A stretch of 64,000 nucleotides of DNA from Nitrospirota bacterium (GCA_016212105.1 JACRHJ010000038.1:1-64000); one strand, 5' to 3'. Shown: positions 42,977 to 53,562, numbered from the stretch's first letter. Translations and numbers: made by a program. The notes: a model not told the origin generated them from the sequence alone.

Positions 42977-44101
42977 TTATTGTCTTCCCCCGCCCTTGAT
43001 GGAAAGTAGCACAGAGACGGTGTTGTCCGCAGGGTTCGCGGTCACGATGTCCTTGAAGCCGTCCTTGTCTAAGTCCGCCGCAGTGATGGAAAACGCCCCG
43101 CCGCCCGTCACGAAGTCTACAGCCTCGGTGAATGTCATGTCCCCGTTGCCCGTGAGCACAGACACCGTCGAGCTGCCCGCGTTCGCTGTCGCCATGTCGA
43201 GCTTGCCGTCCCTGTTGAAGTCGGCCACGGTAACGCATGATGGGCCGCTCCCGGTGGAGTAGTCCCTGAGCGGGAAGAACGAGCCGACGAGCCCGCCCTG
43301 CAGGACGGAGACCGAGCCGGCCGCCTTGTCCGCGACCGCCAGGTCGCGGCTTCCGTCTTTATCGAAGTCGCCGGACGCGAGCGCGACAGGCGCGCCCCCT
43401 GCAAGAGTACCGGGAGCCGGGTCGAAGTTACCACCTCCGTCCCCAAGGAGCACCACCACCATGTTCCCGTCCCTGTCGGCGGCGGCAAGGTCGGTGCGCC
43501 CGTCCCCGTCGAAGTCGTCGGCTATGACGTCCGACGGGCTCCCTCCGATATTGAACACCCTCTTGGGCAGAAACGTCCCGTCGCCGCGGCCGAGCAATAC
43601 CGTGACAGTACCGGCGCCCTCGTTAGCCACGGCTATATCCTTCTTCCTGTCTCCGTCGAAGTTGCCAGTAGCGATTGCCCTCGGCGCGGGCCCGCATCTG
43701 AAGTCCTCGCCCGGCAGAAACGAACCGATGCCGTCGCCCTTCATGACGGTAACAGAGCCGCCCTTGCGGTTCGCCACAGCCAGGTCTGGAGTCCCGTCCC
43801 AGTCGAAGTCGTCGACCGCTATGTCCCACGGGCCCGCGCCCGCATCATACTCCCTGTCCGGCTCGAACGTCCCGTCGCCCGCCCCCAGGAGCACGGACAC
43901 CGAGTCGCCGGTCTCGTTGGCCGCGACTATGTCCATGTTGCCGTCCTTGTCCAGGTCGGCGACCGCGACCGCGCGGGGGCCGCCTCCCGTGAAGTAGTCT
44001 GCGGGCGGGGCGAAGCCGAGACGCGCCGCGCCTGCCTGGCCGTGAAGAGCCAGAATGCAGGATGCAGTCAAGCCTATAAGCGCAGGGGAAAACTGTTTCA
44101 T
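42977..44101 (-). CDS. Secreted seven-bladed FG-GAP/VCBS beta-propeller protein
   Basis: 374 aa. A signal peptide (MKQFSPALIGLTASCILALHGQAGA) is followed by seven repeats, each with a calcium-loop-like motif (DLDKDGNMD, DFDWDGTPD, NFDGDRKKD, DFDGDGRTD, DFDKDGSRD, DFNRDGKLD, DLDKDGFKD) about 47 residues apart, i.e. one full integrin-alpha-like propeller and nothing else. It would be exported and bind ligand or protein. Function is unknown. It is isolated between convergent and divergent genes, and repeats of the GGGCCGCC type lie just upstream. Confidence 0.85.
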   Translation of the reverse strand: MKQFSPALIGLTASCILALHGQAGAARLGFAPPADYFTGGGPRAVAVADLDKDGNMDIVAANETGDSVSVLLGAGDGTFEPDREYDAGAGPWDIAVDDFDWDGTPDLAVANRKGGSVTVMKGDGIGSFLPGEDFRCGPAPRAIATGNFDGDRKKDIAVANEGAGTVTVLLGRGDGTFLPKRVFNIGGSPSDVIADDFDGDGRTDLAAADRDGNMVVVLLGDGGGNFDPAPGTLAGGAPVALASGDFDKDGSRDLAVADKAAGSVSVLQGGLVGSFFPLRDYSTGSGPSCVTVADFNRDGKLDMATANAGSSTVSVLTGNGDMTFTEAVDFVTGGGAFSITAADLDKDGFKDIVTANPADNTVSVLLSIKGGGRQ

Positions 44102-44337
44102 GCTGTAACCCCAGTTATTATGGCATGGAAGTTTTTGGGCCGCCTTTTTTCAAAAAGGCGGGGTTTATCTGCATGCACGGGTTTAGTCCAGATGTTATCC
44201 ATAACCGGCCCGCGCCCCGGCGGTTTTGTATGTTTCAAGTATACCAAATAATGCCCGGCGATGTCTTTCGTCTTGACTTGCGACCCGGATTGTCTGAAAA
44301 TAGCAAAACGCTGAAACCAATAAACTTGGAGGTATAC
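44102..44337. repeat. Gap with one GGGCCGCC hairpin
   Basis: GGAAGTTTTTGGGCCGCCTT with its AAAAAGGCGGGGTTT arm (44127-44166). The rest is plain sequence. TTGACT near 44276 could be a -35 for the lipoprotein gene but its -10 is weak. Confidence 0.5.
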
Positions 44338-44880
44338 ATGAAGAGGATATTCTTTGCGTTATTGTCTCTCGCATTGGCGATGTCCATGGTTTCCGGCTGC
44401 GGCAAGGGGCCGTCGAAGCCCGCCGACCAGTACTTCGACGAGGGCGCGGCCCTGATGAAGCAGGGCAAGCAGAAGGAGGCGCTCGCCGCCGTCGAGGACG
44501 GCCTCAAGGCGGCCCCGGACAGCCCGCGCGGCTGGTTCTACAAGGGGAACGTCCTGTTCTCGATGGGCAGGAAGGAAGAGGCGGTTGCGGCCTACGACAA
44601 GGTCATCGAGCTCGACCCGCACAACGCGCAGCCATACTACAACAAGGGCACCGCGCTCGCGGGGCTGGGACGCGACGAGGAGGCGGTAGACGCCTTCACG
44701 AGGGCGACCCAGATGGACCCGAAGCACGCCAAGGCTTACAACAACATGGCGCTGGTCCTGGGCAAGCTCGGACGCAACGACGAGGCCAGGACGGCCTTCG
44801 CCAGGGCGGAGGAGCTGGACCCGAGCCTCAAGGCCCCGGCCGTTGATGCCGCCGGCGCGAACGTCATCAAGGTCAAATAG
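44338..44880 (+). CDS. TPR lipoprotein
   Basis: 180 aa from ATG 44338 (GGAGG 6 nt upstream). Signal peptide with lipobox VSGC puts the mature Cys at residue 21. Four tetratricopeptide repeats cover about residues 31-165 (ADQYFDEGAALMKQGKQKEA; PRGWFYKGNVLFSMGRKEEA; AQPYYNKGTALAGLGRDEEA; AKAYNNMALVLGKLGRNDEA). It would sit on the periplasmic face of a membrane as a protein-interaction platform. A larger TPR protein follows after a repeat-bearing gap. Confidence 0.85.
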   Translation: MKRIFFALLSLALAMSMVSGCGKGPSKPADQYFDEGAALMKQGKQKEALAAVEDGLKAAPDSPRGWFYKGNVLFSMGRKEEAVAAYDKVIELDPHNAQPYYNKGTALAGLGRDEEAVDAFTRATQMDPKHAKAYNNMALVLGKLGRNDEARTAFARAEELDPSLKAPAVDAAGANVIKVK

Positions 44881-45075
44881 CCGGACCAGTATTAAACCGG
44901 CAATAAAATAGGCATACTTCCTGGACCCCGTGTCAAGCACGGGGCGACGAACAAGCACACGTCATTCCCGCCCCGGCTTTAGGCATACCGGGGTAAACTC
45001 CAGCGGGAATCCAGAGACTTTTCTTACTTCGCATGGCTTGCATATAATGCTGCCGGATTAATATCGGGGACACGC
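44881..45075. repeat. Repeat pair between the two TPR genes
   Basis: CTTCCTGGACCCCGTGTCAA (44918-44948) and a GTCATTCCCGCCCCGGCTTT...AGCGGGAATCCAG unit (44962-45015). Confidence 0.6.
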
Positions 45076-46470
45076 ATGAGCGCAAAAAGGAAGGTCTTGA
45101 TAGCGGCCGGCGTGCTCGTATTTCTGGCCGGGCTCGGCGGGTTGTCATACTATGCCGGCGTGGGTCTTTTCCTCGGCCAGCAGGGCAAGGAGTACGACAG
45201 GCTGTGCGGCGACGGGAAGTACAAAGAGGCCGCGTCCGTCATGGACAAGGCCATCGAGATGGACCCCGACGACCCCGAACTCCATTACAACAAGGCATAC
45301 GCCCTGTACATGCTCGACATGCACAAGGAGGCGCTTGCCGAGTACGACGCCTCGCTCAGGCTCGAACCGGATGACAAGGACTCCCACTCCGGCCGGGCGG
45401 ACACGCTTTTCAGCCTCGGCCGGTACAAGGAGGCCCTTGCCGCGTACAGGAAGGCGGAGGAGCTTGGCTGTACATGCTACGACACTTTCCTGAATGCGGG
45501 CATCTGCCTGACACAGCTCGGCCGGGACAAGGAGGCGCTCGCCGCCTTCGACAAGGCCATCGACAACGACCCGTGCAGCGTGGCCGGCTATACCGAAAAG
45601 GCCCGCGCGCTCGGCAGGCTGGGCAGGCACGCGGAGGCCGTCCCGGTCATAGACAGGGCGATCGACGCGGACTCCGACGACGCGAGGCTGTACGAGCTGA
45701 AGGGCGACGCCCTTGCAAGGCTCGGGAGCCTTGAGGAGGCGGCCAAACAGTACGACAAGTCCATAGTCGTCGACGAGGAGGCGTCCTGGGTATACCTCAA
45801 GAAGGCGGGCGTCCTGACAAGGCTCGGCAGGGTGGACGAGGCCCTCACGGAATACGACGCCGCAATTAAGAAGTACCCGGCCAACTTCCAGCTCTACGGC
45901 GCGAAGGCCAGGGCGCTGCTGAGGCTCGGACGGGAGCGTGACGCGCTCAAGGTCTTCGACGACGCCCTGAAGGCGAACCCGGATAGCGCCTGGCCGCTTA
46001 CAGCGAAGGCGGACATGCTGGCCAGGCTCGGCAGGCACAGGGAGGCGCTCGCCCTTTTAGACAAGGCGCTCGCGGTGGACCCGGAGAACTCATGGACGCT
46101 GAACGTCAAGGGGTACGCCCTCGTCGCCCTCAAACGCAACGACGACGCGCTCGCCTGCATAGAGAGCGCCCTCAAGCTCGAACCGGACTCTCGGAGCCTT
46201 ATCACCAGCAAGGCCTACTTCCTGCTTGAACGCGGGAAAGACGGCGACGCGGAGTCCGCCCGCGTCATGCTCGAAAAACTGCTCGCGGAGGATAAAAAGG
46301 ACGAGGAGGCCGTATATGCCTTCGCCATGCTCGGCAGGAAGGACGAGATGCTCGCCCTGATAAAGACCCTCGCCGGGGACGACCCTGACTTCAGGGAGTC
46401 GTGCCGCATAGACCCAGAGTTCGGACCATACAGGGGCGACCCCGCATTCATCGCGCTCGTAAAGGAATAA
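45076..46470 (+). CDS. Membrane-anchored TPR protein
   Basis: 464 aa. One N-terminal helix (about 7-30) anchors it, with the rest exported. About eleven TPR units fill residues 35-405 with canonical spacing (YKEAASVMDKAIEMDPDDPE, RYKEALAAYRKAEELG, RDKEALAAFDKAIDNDP, and so on), and the C-terminal 60 residues are helical without repeats. Probably a scaffold for envelope proteins. The stop (46470) directly abuts the ATG of the SSS transporter, so the two are likely translated together. Confidence 0.85.
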   Translation: MSAKRKVLIAAGVLVFLAGLGGLSYYAGVGLFLGQQGKEYDRLCGDGKYKEAASVMDKAIEMDPDDPELHYNKAYALYMLDMHKEALAEYDASLRLEPDDKDSHSGRADTLFSLGRYKEALAAYRKAEELGCTCYDTFLNAGICLTQLGRDKEALAAFDKAIDNDPCSVAGYTEKARALGRLGRHAEAVPVIDRAIDADSDDARLYELKGDALARLGSLEEAAKQYDKSIVVDEEASWVYLKKAGVLTRLGRVDEALTEYDAAIKKYPANFQLYGAKARALLRLGRERDALKVFDDALKANPDSAWPLTAKADMLARLGRHREALALLDKALAVDPENSWTLNVKGYALVALKRNDDALACIESALKLEPDSRSLITSKAYFLLERGKDGDAESARVMLEKLLAEDKKDEEAVYAFAMLGRKDEMLALIKTLAGDDPDFRESCRIDPEFGPYRGDPAFIALVKE

Positions 46471-48213
46471 ATGACGCTCACAATACTCGACTGGTCGATC
46501 ATAGCCGCCTTCATGGCCGCGTCCATCGCAATCGGCGTGCTCTACACGAAGAAGGCGTCCTCGTCCACGGACGAGTTCTTCCTCTCCGGCCGCAACATGC
46601 CGTGGTGGCTCGCCGGTACGTCCATGGTAGCGACGACGTTCTCGTCGGACACCCCGCTCTACATCACGGCGCTGATACGCACAAAGGGCATATACGAGAA
46701 CTGGCAGTGGTGGTGCTTCCTGCTGTCCGGGATGCTGTCCGTCTTCTTCTTCGCGCGGCTGTGGCGCAGGGCGGGTGTCGTGACGGACGTCGAGCTGACC
46801 GAGATGCGGTACTCCGGCCCGGAGGCGGCGGCGCTCCGGGGCTTCCGCGCGCTTTACTTCTCCGTCGCCATACACACCATCATCAAGGCCCAGGTCATAC
46901 TCGCTATGGCCAAGATAATGGACGTCTTCTTCGGGATGGGTAAGTGGGAGGCGGTGCTCATATCGTCCTCGGTGACCATCTTCTACTCGATGCTGTCCGG
47001 CTTCTGGGGCGTTATACTGACGGACTTCATGCAGTTCATCGTCGCGATGGCCGGGGCTATCGTCCTCGCGTGGATCGCGGTAGATTCCGTCGGCGGGCTG
47101 GGCGGCATAGAGGGCAGGATCGCCGAGATGTACCCCGCGTCCAACTACACCGACTTCTTCCCGCCGATGGGCGGCGAGATGTTCGGCCCGGCCGCGCTGA
47201 CGTTCATCGCGTACATGGGGATGTCGTGGTGGTCGAAGTACTCGTCCGACGGCGGCGGCGTTGTAGTGCAGAGGATGGCGTCCTGCAAGGACGAGAGAAA
47301 CGCGCTCCTCGGCACGCTGTTCTTCAACATAGCGAACTACGCGGTGCGCTCCTGGCCGTGGATACTCACCGGCCTCGCGTCTCTGCTTCTGTACCCGGTG
47401 GTCGCGGGCGAGGACCCGGAGGTGGTCTACCCGAGGATGGTAGTGGACCTGATGTCGCCCGGCATGAAGGGGCTGATGGTCGCGTCCTTCTTCGCAGCGT
47501 TCATGTCCACCATCAGCACATACCTGAACCTCTCGTCCGCGTACTTCGTGAACGACTTCTACAGGCGGTTCGTGAAGAAGGACGAGACGGAGCGGCATTA
47601 CGTCAACGCGGGCCGCTGGGCGACCCTCGTACTGTCGGCGGTAACCGCCTACGTCGCATACCAGGCGACCTCCATCGTCGGGATATTCAAGTTCCTGATA
47701 GCCTTCGGGAGCGGCACCGGGCTGGTCTACCTGGTCCGGTGGTACTGGTGGCGGGTGAATGCGTGGAGCGAGATCTCGGCGATGCTGGCCTCGACCGTGG
47801 TGTCGATCGTGCTGTACACGAACCCGGCGTTTACCGACATGCCGTTCTACGAGAGGCTGTACCTTATCATATCCATCTCGACGTGCATCTGGGTCGTGGT
47901 GACGCTCCTGACCAAGCCGACTGATGAGGCGAAGCTTATCGAGTTCTACAAGAGGGCCGCGCCGGGCGGGCCGGGCTGGAAGCACATCGAGTCCAAGATT
48001 ACCGACCCGCACCAGAGGGGCAAGTCGATCGCGGGCGACGTGATACACTTCTTCCTCGGCACCGTGATGGTCTACGGGTACACCCTCGGCGTCGGGAAGC
48101 TGCTCCTCGGCCACGCGCCGGAGGGCGTGTTCTACCTGCTCGCGGCGATTGTCTCGACCGTCCTGCTGTATACCGGGCTGACCAAGAGGGGGTGGGGGAG
48201 GGTGTATGAATAG
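46471..48213 (+). CDS. Sodium:solute symporter family transporter
   Basis: 580 aa with about 13-14 hydrophobic helices. Recognised as SSS from the opening DWSIIAAFMAASIAIGVLYT, SSSTDEFFLSGRNMPWWLAG, the GFWGVILTDFMQFIVAM segment, and the TM8-like AAFMSTISTYLNLSSAYFVND sodium-site helix. Sodium-coupled uptake of an organic solute is inferred. Substrate is not readable. The first ATG directly follows the stop of the TPR gene, with no SD of its own other than inside that gene. Confidence 0.88.
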   Translation: MTLTILDWSIIAAFMAASIAIGVLYTKKASSSTDEFFLSGRNMPWWLAGTSMVATTFSSDTPLYITALIRTKGIYENWQWWCFLLSGMLSVFFFARLWRRAGVVTDVELTEMRYSGPEAAALRGFRALYFSVAIHTIIKAQVILAMAKIMDVFFGMGKWEAVLISSSVTIFYSMLSGFWGVILTDFMQFIVAMAGAIVLAWIAVDSVGGLGGIEGRIAEMYPASNYTDFFPPMGGEMFGPAALTFIAYMGMSWWSKYSSDGGGVVVQRMASCKDERNALLGTLFFNIANYAVRSWPWILTGLASLLLYPVVAGEDPEVVYPRMVVDLMSPGMKGLMVASFFAAFMSTISTYLNLSSAYFVNDFYRRFVKKDETERHYVNAGRWATLVLSAVTAYVAYQATSIVGIFKFLIAFGSGTGLVYLVRWYWWRVNAWSEISAMLASTVVSIVLYTNPAFTDMPFYERLYLIISISTCIWVVVTLLTKPTDEAKLIEFYKRAAPGGPGWKHIESKITDPHQRGKSIAGDVIHFFLGTVMVYGYTLGVGKLLLGHAPEGVFYLLAAIVSTVLLYTGLTKRGWGRVYE

Positions 48214-48469
48214 GAGCGCACTCCTGCTCACTCTTTACATAGTAGTTGCTATTGCCCTTACTTATGGCTTGTATGTAGAAGGAACATATACTCTGTACTG
48301 CTGGTGGTCATCAAGTTTCCCAGATAATATGTACGCTGAGCAAAATGAAAGCGTAGGTAACTTTTCATTCGCAATAACTGCCGCAATATGTATTGCCTTG
48401 TTGCTTGTTCTTTACAAAGCCATCGCACAGGCAAGGGGACTGTTCAGTAAAAAGAACTACAACTCATAG
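48206..48469 (+). CDS. Small two-helix membrane protein of unknown function
   Basis: 87 aa. Two membrane helices (about 5-25 and 52-72) flank a polar loop (EGTYTLYCWWSSSFPDNMYA). Its ATG lies 8 nt inside the transporter gene. Base composition is visibly lower in GC, with A/T third positions unlike its neighbours, which suggests a different origin. It could be an accessory of the transporter, by position only. I recognise no family. Confidence 0.55.
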   Translation: MNRSALLLTLYIVVAIALTYGLYVEGTYTLYCWWSSSFPDNMYAEQNESVGNFSFAITAAICIALLLVLYKAIAQARGLFSKKNYNS

Positions 48470-48551
48470 CCGTCATTCCCGCAAAGCCGGGAATCCGGCG
48501 AGTTTATACTTTCCATGTGTAGCGCAAGAGAAAGAACCGAATGATACTCTA

Positions 48552-48580
48552 TTGACATTTTCGTGGCTATGGTGTATAAG
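48552..48580 (+). promoter_or_regulatory. Promoter of the vapBC operon with GTGTA repeats
   Basis: TTGACA, 17-nt spacer, TATAAG. The pentamer GTGTA occurs at 48572, 48580, 48586 and 48600, overlapping and following the -10. Such direct repeats suit autoregulation by the ribbon-helix-helix antitoxin. Confidence 0.55.
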
Positions 48581-48620
48581 TGTATGTGTAGCTTTGGATG
48601 TGTAGTGCTGGAGGTATAGC

Positions 48621-48860
48621 ATGAAACGAGTGAACATACTGCTTGAAGAAGAAGACGTGCGCTACCTGAAGAAGAAGGCCGAGCGCGAAAAGAAGCGCGG
48701 CATCTCTGCCGTCATCAGGGAGTACATCGCAAGCGATAAGTCTCCGAAAAAGATGGAGAAGGACGACCCTATATTTGACATCATCGGCATCGGCAAGGGT
48801 GACGGAAAGGTTACGTCGGAGAACTACGAGGAGTTTCTCTACGGCAGGAAGGCGCTATGA
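48621..48860 (+). CDS. vapB: Ribbon-helix-helix antitoxin of a VapBC pair
   Basis: 79 aa. An N-terminal strand RVNILLEEEDVRYLKKKAER and helix-turn (KRGISAVIREYIASDK) fit an RHH/CopG DNA-binding fold. The C-terminus (DDPIFDIIGIGKGDGKVTSENY) is the flexible toxin-neutralising region. Good SD (GGAGG) before the ATG. Overlaps vapC by 4 nt (ATGA), as in most toxin-antitoxin operons. Confidence 0.8.
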   Translation: MKRVNILLEEEDVRYLKKKAEREKKRGISAVIREYIASDKSPKKMEKDDPIFDIIGIGKGDGKVTSENYEEFLYGRKAL

Positions 48861-49255
48861 AGCGTATCTTCGTGGATACGTCCGGCTGGTATGCGCTACT
48901 TGATGGGGATGACCCAAACCATTCAGCCGCGACCGCGTGGTTCAAGGAAAACAAGTATCCGCTTATTACCTGCAACCACGTCTTTTCCGAAACGTTGACC
49001 CTTGTCAAATACAGGCTTGGACATGAACAGGCCGAGACCTTCGGCGGCAAGCTTAGGGTAAGCCGGTCCGTATTGCTCTATCGGGTTGAAGCAGAGGAAG
49101 AAGAGGCCGCATGGGCACTCTTCACAAAATACTCGGACAAACAGTTCAGCTTCGTGGACTGCATAAGCTTTGCCGTCATGCACAGCCTGAAGGTCAAGGA
49201 TGCCTTGGCATTCGACAAGCATTTCCGGCAGGCTGGCTTCAACATGGTGCCATAA
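48857..49255 (+). CDS. vapC: PIN-domain ribonuclease toxin
   Basis: 132 aa PIN domain with the acidic active site intact: D7 in IFVDTSGW, E45 in VFSETLTL, D101 in FSFVDCISF and D120 in AFDKHF. VapC toxins cut RNA (often tRNA or 23S rRNA) under stress when the antitoxin decays. It is translationally coupled to vapB and convergent with uvrA. The stop is directly followed by the uvrA 3' end (2 bp apart), leaving no room for a separate terminator. Confidence 0.88.
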   Translation: MKRIFVDTSGWYALLDGDDPNHSAATAWFKENKYPLITCNHVFSETLTLVKYRLGHEQAETFGGKLRVSRSVLLYRVEAEEEEAAWALFTKYSDKQFSFVDCISFAVMHSLKVKDALAFDKHFRQAGFNMVP

Positions 49256-49256
49256 C

Positions 49257-52061
49257 CTACAAAACCTTCTTCAAAAAATCCCCCGTATAAGACCACTTGA
49301 CCTTCGCTATGTCCTCCGGCGTGCCGGTGGCGATAACCTCGCCGCCAGCGTCGCCGCCCTCGGGGCCCAGGTCTATCACGTGGTCGGCCGTCTTTATCAC
49401 GTCGAGGTTGTGCTCGATGACGATAACGGTGTTCCCGCCGTCCACCAGTCGGCCAAGCACGTCGAGGAGCTTCTGTATGTCCGCGAAGTGCAGCCCCGTC
49501 GTCGGCTCGTCGAGGATGTAAAGCGTCCTGCCGGTGCTGCGCTTGGACAGCTCCTTCGAAAGCTTCACCCGCTGCGCCTCGCCGCCGGAAAGCGTCGTCG
49601 CCGACTGCCCGAGCGTTATGTAGCCCAGCCCCACCTCGTTTATCGTTACAAGCTTGTTGTGTATGGCAGGTATGTTCTCGAAGAACTCCAGCGCCTCGGA
49701 CACGGTCATCTCAAGGACCTCAGAGATGTTCTTGCCCTTGTACCGGATATCGAGAGTCTCGCGGTTGTAACGACGGCCCTTGCATACGTCGCAGGTGACG
49801 AAGACGTCCGGCAGGAAGTGCATCTCGATCTTTATCAGGCCGTCGCCCTGGCAGGCCTCGCACCGGCCGCCCTTGACGTTGAAGCTGTACCGCCCCGGCT
49901 TGTACCCCCGCATACGCGAGTCCGGCACCTGCGCGAACAGCTCGCGTATGTGCGTGAACAGCCCGGTATAGGTCGCGGGGTTCGAGCGCGGCGTCCGGCC
50001 TATGGGCGACTGGTCTATGTCGATTATCTTGTCCACCTTGTCGAGGCCGGTGATGTCGTCGCAGGCCCCGGCCTTCTCAAGCGAGCGGTAGAACCTCTGC
50101 GCGAGAGTCTTGTACAGGACCTCGAGCACGAGCGTGCTCTTGCCGGAGCCGGATACCCCGGTCACGCAAGTCAAGACGCCGAGCGGGAATTTCACGTCCA
50201 CGTCCTTGAGGTTGTTCTCACGGGCCTTCTTTATGGTGATGAAGCCGTGGGGCTTCCTGCGTTTCAGGGGCACCGGTATCTTCATCCGGCCTGAGAGGTA
50301 CTTGCCCGTGAGCGAGTTTTTGTCCGCCATTATCTGCTTGGGCGTACCCGCCGCGACGACGTACCCGCCGTGCACTCCCGCGCCCGGCCCCATGTCTATG
50401 ACGTAGTCCGCGCGCATAATCGTCTCGTCGTCGTGCTCGACGACCAGCACGGTGTTGCCGACGTCGCGGAGCGACAGAAGCGTCCCGAGCAGCCGCTCGT
50501 TGTCCCGCTGGTGCAGCCCGATGCTCGGCTCGTCGAGGATGTACAGCACGCCCATGAGCGAGGAGCCTATCTGGGTGGCGAGCCTTATCCTCTCCGCCTC
50601 GCCTCCGGAGAGCGTGGACGCCCGCCGGTCGAGGGTCAGGTAGTCCAGCCCTACGTTTATAAGGAAGCCGAGACGCTCCCGGACCTCCTTGAGTATCTTC
50701 TGGGCTATGAACGCCTCTTTCTCGGTAAGCTCAAGCCCGTCGAAGAACGAACGCGCGGCCTTCACCGAAAGCCGGGAGGCCTCCGAGATGTTCCTGCCGC
50801 CGACCTTTATAGAGAGCGACTCCTTGCGCAGGCGGTCCCCGCCGCAGGACGGGCACGGGTGCGCTCCCATGTACTCCTCGATCTCCTCGCGGATGTACGC
50901 CGACTCTGTCTCCCTGTACCGCCTGCCGAGGTTGCCCACCACGCCCTCGAAGTCGCGCGTGTAGAACTGCTTCCTGCCGTCCCGGATGAACCAGAATTTT
51001 ATGGGTTCCTCAGAACCATATAATACAGCGTCCTGCACCTTCTTCGGCAGTTTCTTCCACGGAGTGTTGAGCGAGAACTCGTAGTGCTCCGCCAGCGCTT
51101 CGAGTATCTGGTAGTAGAACACCGACGTCCGCTTCGACCAGGGCTTCACCGCGCCGTCCCGGATGGATATGTCCCTGTTCGGGACGACCAGGTCCGGGTC
51201 GATGTCCATCTTCACGCCGAGCCCGTCGCAGGCCGGGCAGGCCCCGTGCGGGTTGTTGAACGAGAACATCCTGGGCACCATCTCAGGGTAGGAGATGCCG
51301 CACTCGACGCAGGCGAGCTTCTCGGAGAACAGCACGTCCCCACCGTCCGCGAGGCTCGCGACCACTATCCCCTCGGACAGCTTCAGCGCGACCTCGACCG
51401 AGTCCGCGAGCCGCTTCTCTATGCCCTCCTTCATCACCAGCCTGTCGATTACGACCTCTATGGTGTGCTTCTTGTTCTTCTCAAGCGCGATGTCCTCGGC
51501 GAGGTCTATGAGCTTCCCGTCGACGCGCGCCCGGACGTAGCCCTGCTTGCGCATGTCGAGCAGCTCTTTCCTGTACTCGCCCTTCCTCCCCCGCACTATC
51601 GGCGCGAGGATGGACAGCTTCGTCCCGGCGGGCATAGCCATAACCTGGTCGACCATCTGGGACACCGTCTGCGACGTTATCTCCTTGCCGCAGCTGTAGC
51701 AGTAGGGGTGGCCGATGCGGGCGTACAAAAGGCGGAGGTAGTCGTATATCTCCGTGACCGTGCCGACGGTCGAGCGCGGGTTCTTGGACGTCGTCTTCTG
51801 CTCTATGGATATGGCCGGGGACAGCCCCTCAATGGAGTCCACGTCCGGCTTGTCCATCTGCTCCAGGAACTGACGCGCGTAGGCCGACAGAGACTCGACA
51901 TAGCGGCGCTGCCCCTCGGCGTATATCGTGTCGAACGCGAGCGACGACTTCCCGCTGCCGGACAACCCGGTGATGACCACCAGCCTGTCGCGCGGTATCT
52001 CGACGTCGATGTTCTTGAGGTTGTGCTCGCGCGCGCCCTTGATTACAAGCTTGTCCTGCAT
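49257..52061 (-). CDS. uvrA: Excinuclease ABC subunit A
   Basis: 934 aa, the normal length. Two ABC ATPase modules: Walker [10 protein letters not shown] near residue 33 and [10 protein letters not shown] near 630, with ABC signatures [17 protein letters not shown] and [17 protein letters not shown]. The zinc fingers are present as [16 protein letters not shown]...CPAC and CEACQGDG...CDVC. UvrA with UvrB finds bulky DNA lesions in nucleotide excision repair. It is monocistronic on the minus strand and an SD GGAG precedes the ATG. Confidence 0.97.
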   Translation of the reverse strand: MQDKLVIKGAREHNLKNIDVEIPRDRLVVITGLSGSGKSSLAFDTIYAEGQRRYVESLSAYARQFLEQMDKPDVDSIEGLSPAISIEQKTTSKNPRSTVGTVTEIYDYLRLLYARIGHPYCYSCGKEITSQTVSQMVDQVMAMPAGTKLSILAPIVRGRKGEYRKELLDMRKQGYVRARVDGKLIDLAEDIALEKNKKHTIEVVIDRLVMKEGIEKRLADSVEVALKLSEGIVVASLADGGDVLFSEKLACVECGISYPEMVPRMFSFNNPHGACPACDGLGVKMDIDPDLVVPNRDISIRDGAVKPWSKRTSVFYYQILEALAEHYEFSLNTPWKKLPKKVQDAVLYGSEEPIKFWFIRDGRKQFYTRDFEGVVGNLGRRYRETESAYIREEIEEYMGAHPCPSCGGDRLRKESLSIKVGGRNISEASRLSVKAARSFFDGLELTEKEAFIAQKILKEVRERLGFLINVGLDYLTLDRRASTLSGGEAERIRLATQIGSSLMGVLYILDEPSIGLHQRDNERLLGTLLSLRDVGNTVLVVEHDDETIMRADYVIDMGPGAGVHGGYVVAAGTPKQIMADKNSLTGKYLSGRMKIPVPLKRRKPHGFITIKKARENNLKDVDVKFPLGVLTCVTGVSGSGKSTLVLEVLYKTLAQRFYRSLEKAGACDDITGLDKVDKIIDIDQSPIGRTPRSNPATYTGLFTHIRELFAQVPDSRMRGYKPGRYSFNVKGGRCEACQGDGLIKIEMHFLPDVFVTCDVCKGRRYNRETLDIRYKGKNISEVLEMTVSEALEFFENIPAIHNKLVTINEVGLGYITLGQSATTLSGGEAQRVKLSKELSKRSTGRTLYILDEPTTGLHFADIQKLLDVLGRLVDGGNTVIVIEHNLDVIKTADHVIDLGPEGGDAGGEVIATGTPEDIAKVKWSYTGDFLKKVL

Positions 52062-52446
52062 TTAAAACACTCCAGACTAAGTCAACGCCAAGGCAAAGTC
52101 CCGCCTCTTTGTAAAGAGGCGGCCCAGAAACTTTTGTGAGTAGCAAACAGATCCGCTTGTCATTCTGAGCGAAGCGAAGAATCTGCCTGTATATTAATGG
52201 TCTGGCCTCGACCAAATTGTAGGGGCCGACCATCGTGTCGGCCCTGTTTTATGCCTTAGTGTAGGGGCGGGTCCCCGTGCCCGCCCTGCCTCGCGTTATT
52301 CAACCGTCTCCCCGTCGCCAATCGCGATGGGGCAGGGGGTGAGCGAGGTCTCCGCACACGTCTGCCGAACTGTTAATTTTATCACTTATGGGATGGGATA
52401 TGCAAGATGAATAAGAAGGGGGTAATACGGGTGAAATGGGCGGCGG
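52062..52446. repeat. Repeat-filled gap between uvrA and the cheB end
   Basis: In order: the minus-oriented CCGCCTCTTTGTAAAGAGGC hairpin (52095-52139), GTCATTCTGAGCGAAGCGAA (52159-52190), GTAGGGGCCGACCATCGTGT (52219-52243), and GTAGGGGCGGGTCCCCGTGC (52262-52287). The last 150 bp before cheB hold no recognised feature. Confidence 0.6.
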
Positions 52447-53562
52447 CTACAGGGCCGCCCTGCGGACGGGGAGAGACGCCGTCCAGCGCATGCACTGCCT
52501 TACTACCTCGTCGGCTATGTCGTCCAGCGGCATGACCCTGTCCACGCAGCCTCGCTTGACCGCCTCGGCCGGCATGCCGTACACCACGCAGGTCGCCTCG
52601 TCCTGCGCGATGTTGTACGCGCCGGCCTGCTTCATCTCCAGCATGCCGCGCGCGCCGTCGTCGCCCATCCCGGTCATGATGACGCCGACCGCGTTCCTGC
52701 CCGCGTACCGGGCGGCCGAGCGGAACAGGACGTCCACGGACGGCCTGTGGCGGCAGACGAACGGCCCGTCCTTGACCTGGACGAAATACGAGGCCCCGCT
52801 CCTCTTGAGGAGCGTGTGGCGGTTGCCGGGCGCGATCAGCGCGCGTCCGCGTATGACGGAGTCGCCGTCCTCCGCCTCCTTGACGTTGATGTTGCACAGC
52901 CCGTCGAGCCTCTTCGCCAGGGCCTCCGTGAACTTCTCCGGCATGTGCTGCACTATGACCATCCCAGGCGCGTCGTAGGGCAGGGTTTCGAGGAAGACAC
53001 GGAGCGCCTCCGTCCCGCCGGTGGACGCGCCTACCACCACGACCTTCTCGGTGGTCTCCGCCATCGCGCCGGGCGCGGGACGGGGCAGCACCGCGTCCGC
53101 CGTCAGCTTGGGGACGTTCATCGGCCGCCTCGGGATGAGCTTGACGACCTTGGACATGGCGGCCGCCTTGACCGCGTCGCATATCCTTACCCTGGACTCT
53201 TCGAGGAAGCTCCTCGCGCCGAGCCTCGGCTTCGATATGATGTCCACCGCGCCGTACTCGAGCGCCCGAAGCGTCGTCTCGCATCCCTTCCCGGTGAGGC
53301 TCGAGCATATTATCACCGGGATGGGATGCTGCGTCATCAGTTTCTGGAGGAACGTTATGCCGTCCATGCGAGGCATCTCGACGTCGAGCATCATGACGTC
53401 CGGGACGGCGGCCTTGAGCGCCTCGGCCGCGTAAAACGGGTCGCGCGCCGCCGCTATTACCTCTATACAGGGGTCGCCCGCGAGCACGTCCGTGAGCGTC
53501 CTCCTGACCACGGCCGAGTCGTCCACGACCATGACGGTAATCTTCTTCGCCGCGCCCGCCAT
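52447..53562 (-). CDS. cheB: Chemotaxis protein-glutamate methylesterase/deamidase
   Basis: 371 aa from ATG 53562, overlapping the cheD stop (TGATG). An N-terminal receiver domain with phospho-site D60 is linked to a C-terminal methylesterase (about 175-365) whose catalytic triad is visible: Ser in VVVGASTGG, His in VIVQHMP and Asp in MTGMGDDG. CheB removes methyl groups from receptors (MCPs at 54983 and 57260). The upstream in-frame residues to 53688 lie in cheD and are rejected. Last gene of the chemotaxis operon. Confidence 0.95.
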   Translation of the reverse strand: MAGAAKKITVMVVDDSAVVRRTLTDVLAGDPCIEVIAAARDPFYAAEALKAAVPDVMMLDVEMPRMDGITFLQKLMTQHPIPVIICSSLTGKGCETTLRALEYGAVDIISKPRLGARSFLEESRVRICDAVKAAAMSKVVKLIPRRPMNVPKLTADAVLPRPAPGAMAETTEKVVVVGASTGGTEALRVFLETLPYDAPGMVIVQHMPEKFTEALAKRLDGLCNINVKEAEDGDSVIRGRALIAPGNRHTLLKRSGASYFVQVKDGPFVCRHRPSVDVLFRSAARYAGRNAVGVIMTGMGDDGARGMLEMKQAGAYNIAQDEATCVVYGMPAEAVKRGCVDRVMPLDDIADEVVRQCMRWTASLPVRRAAL

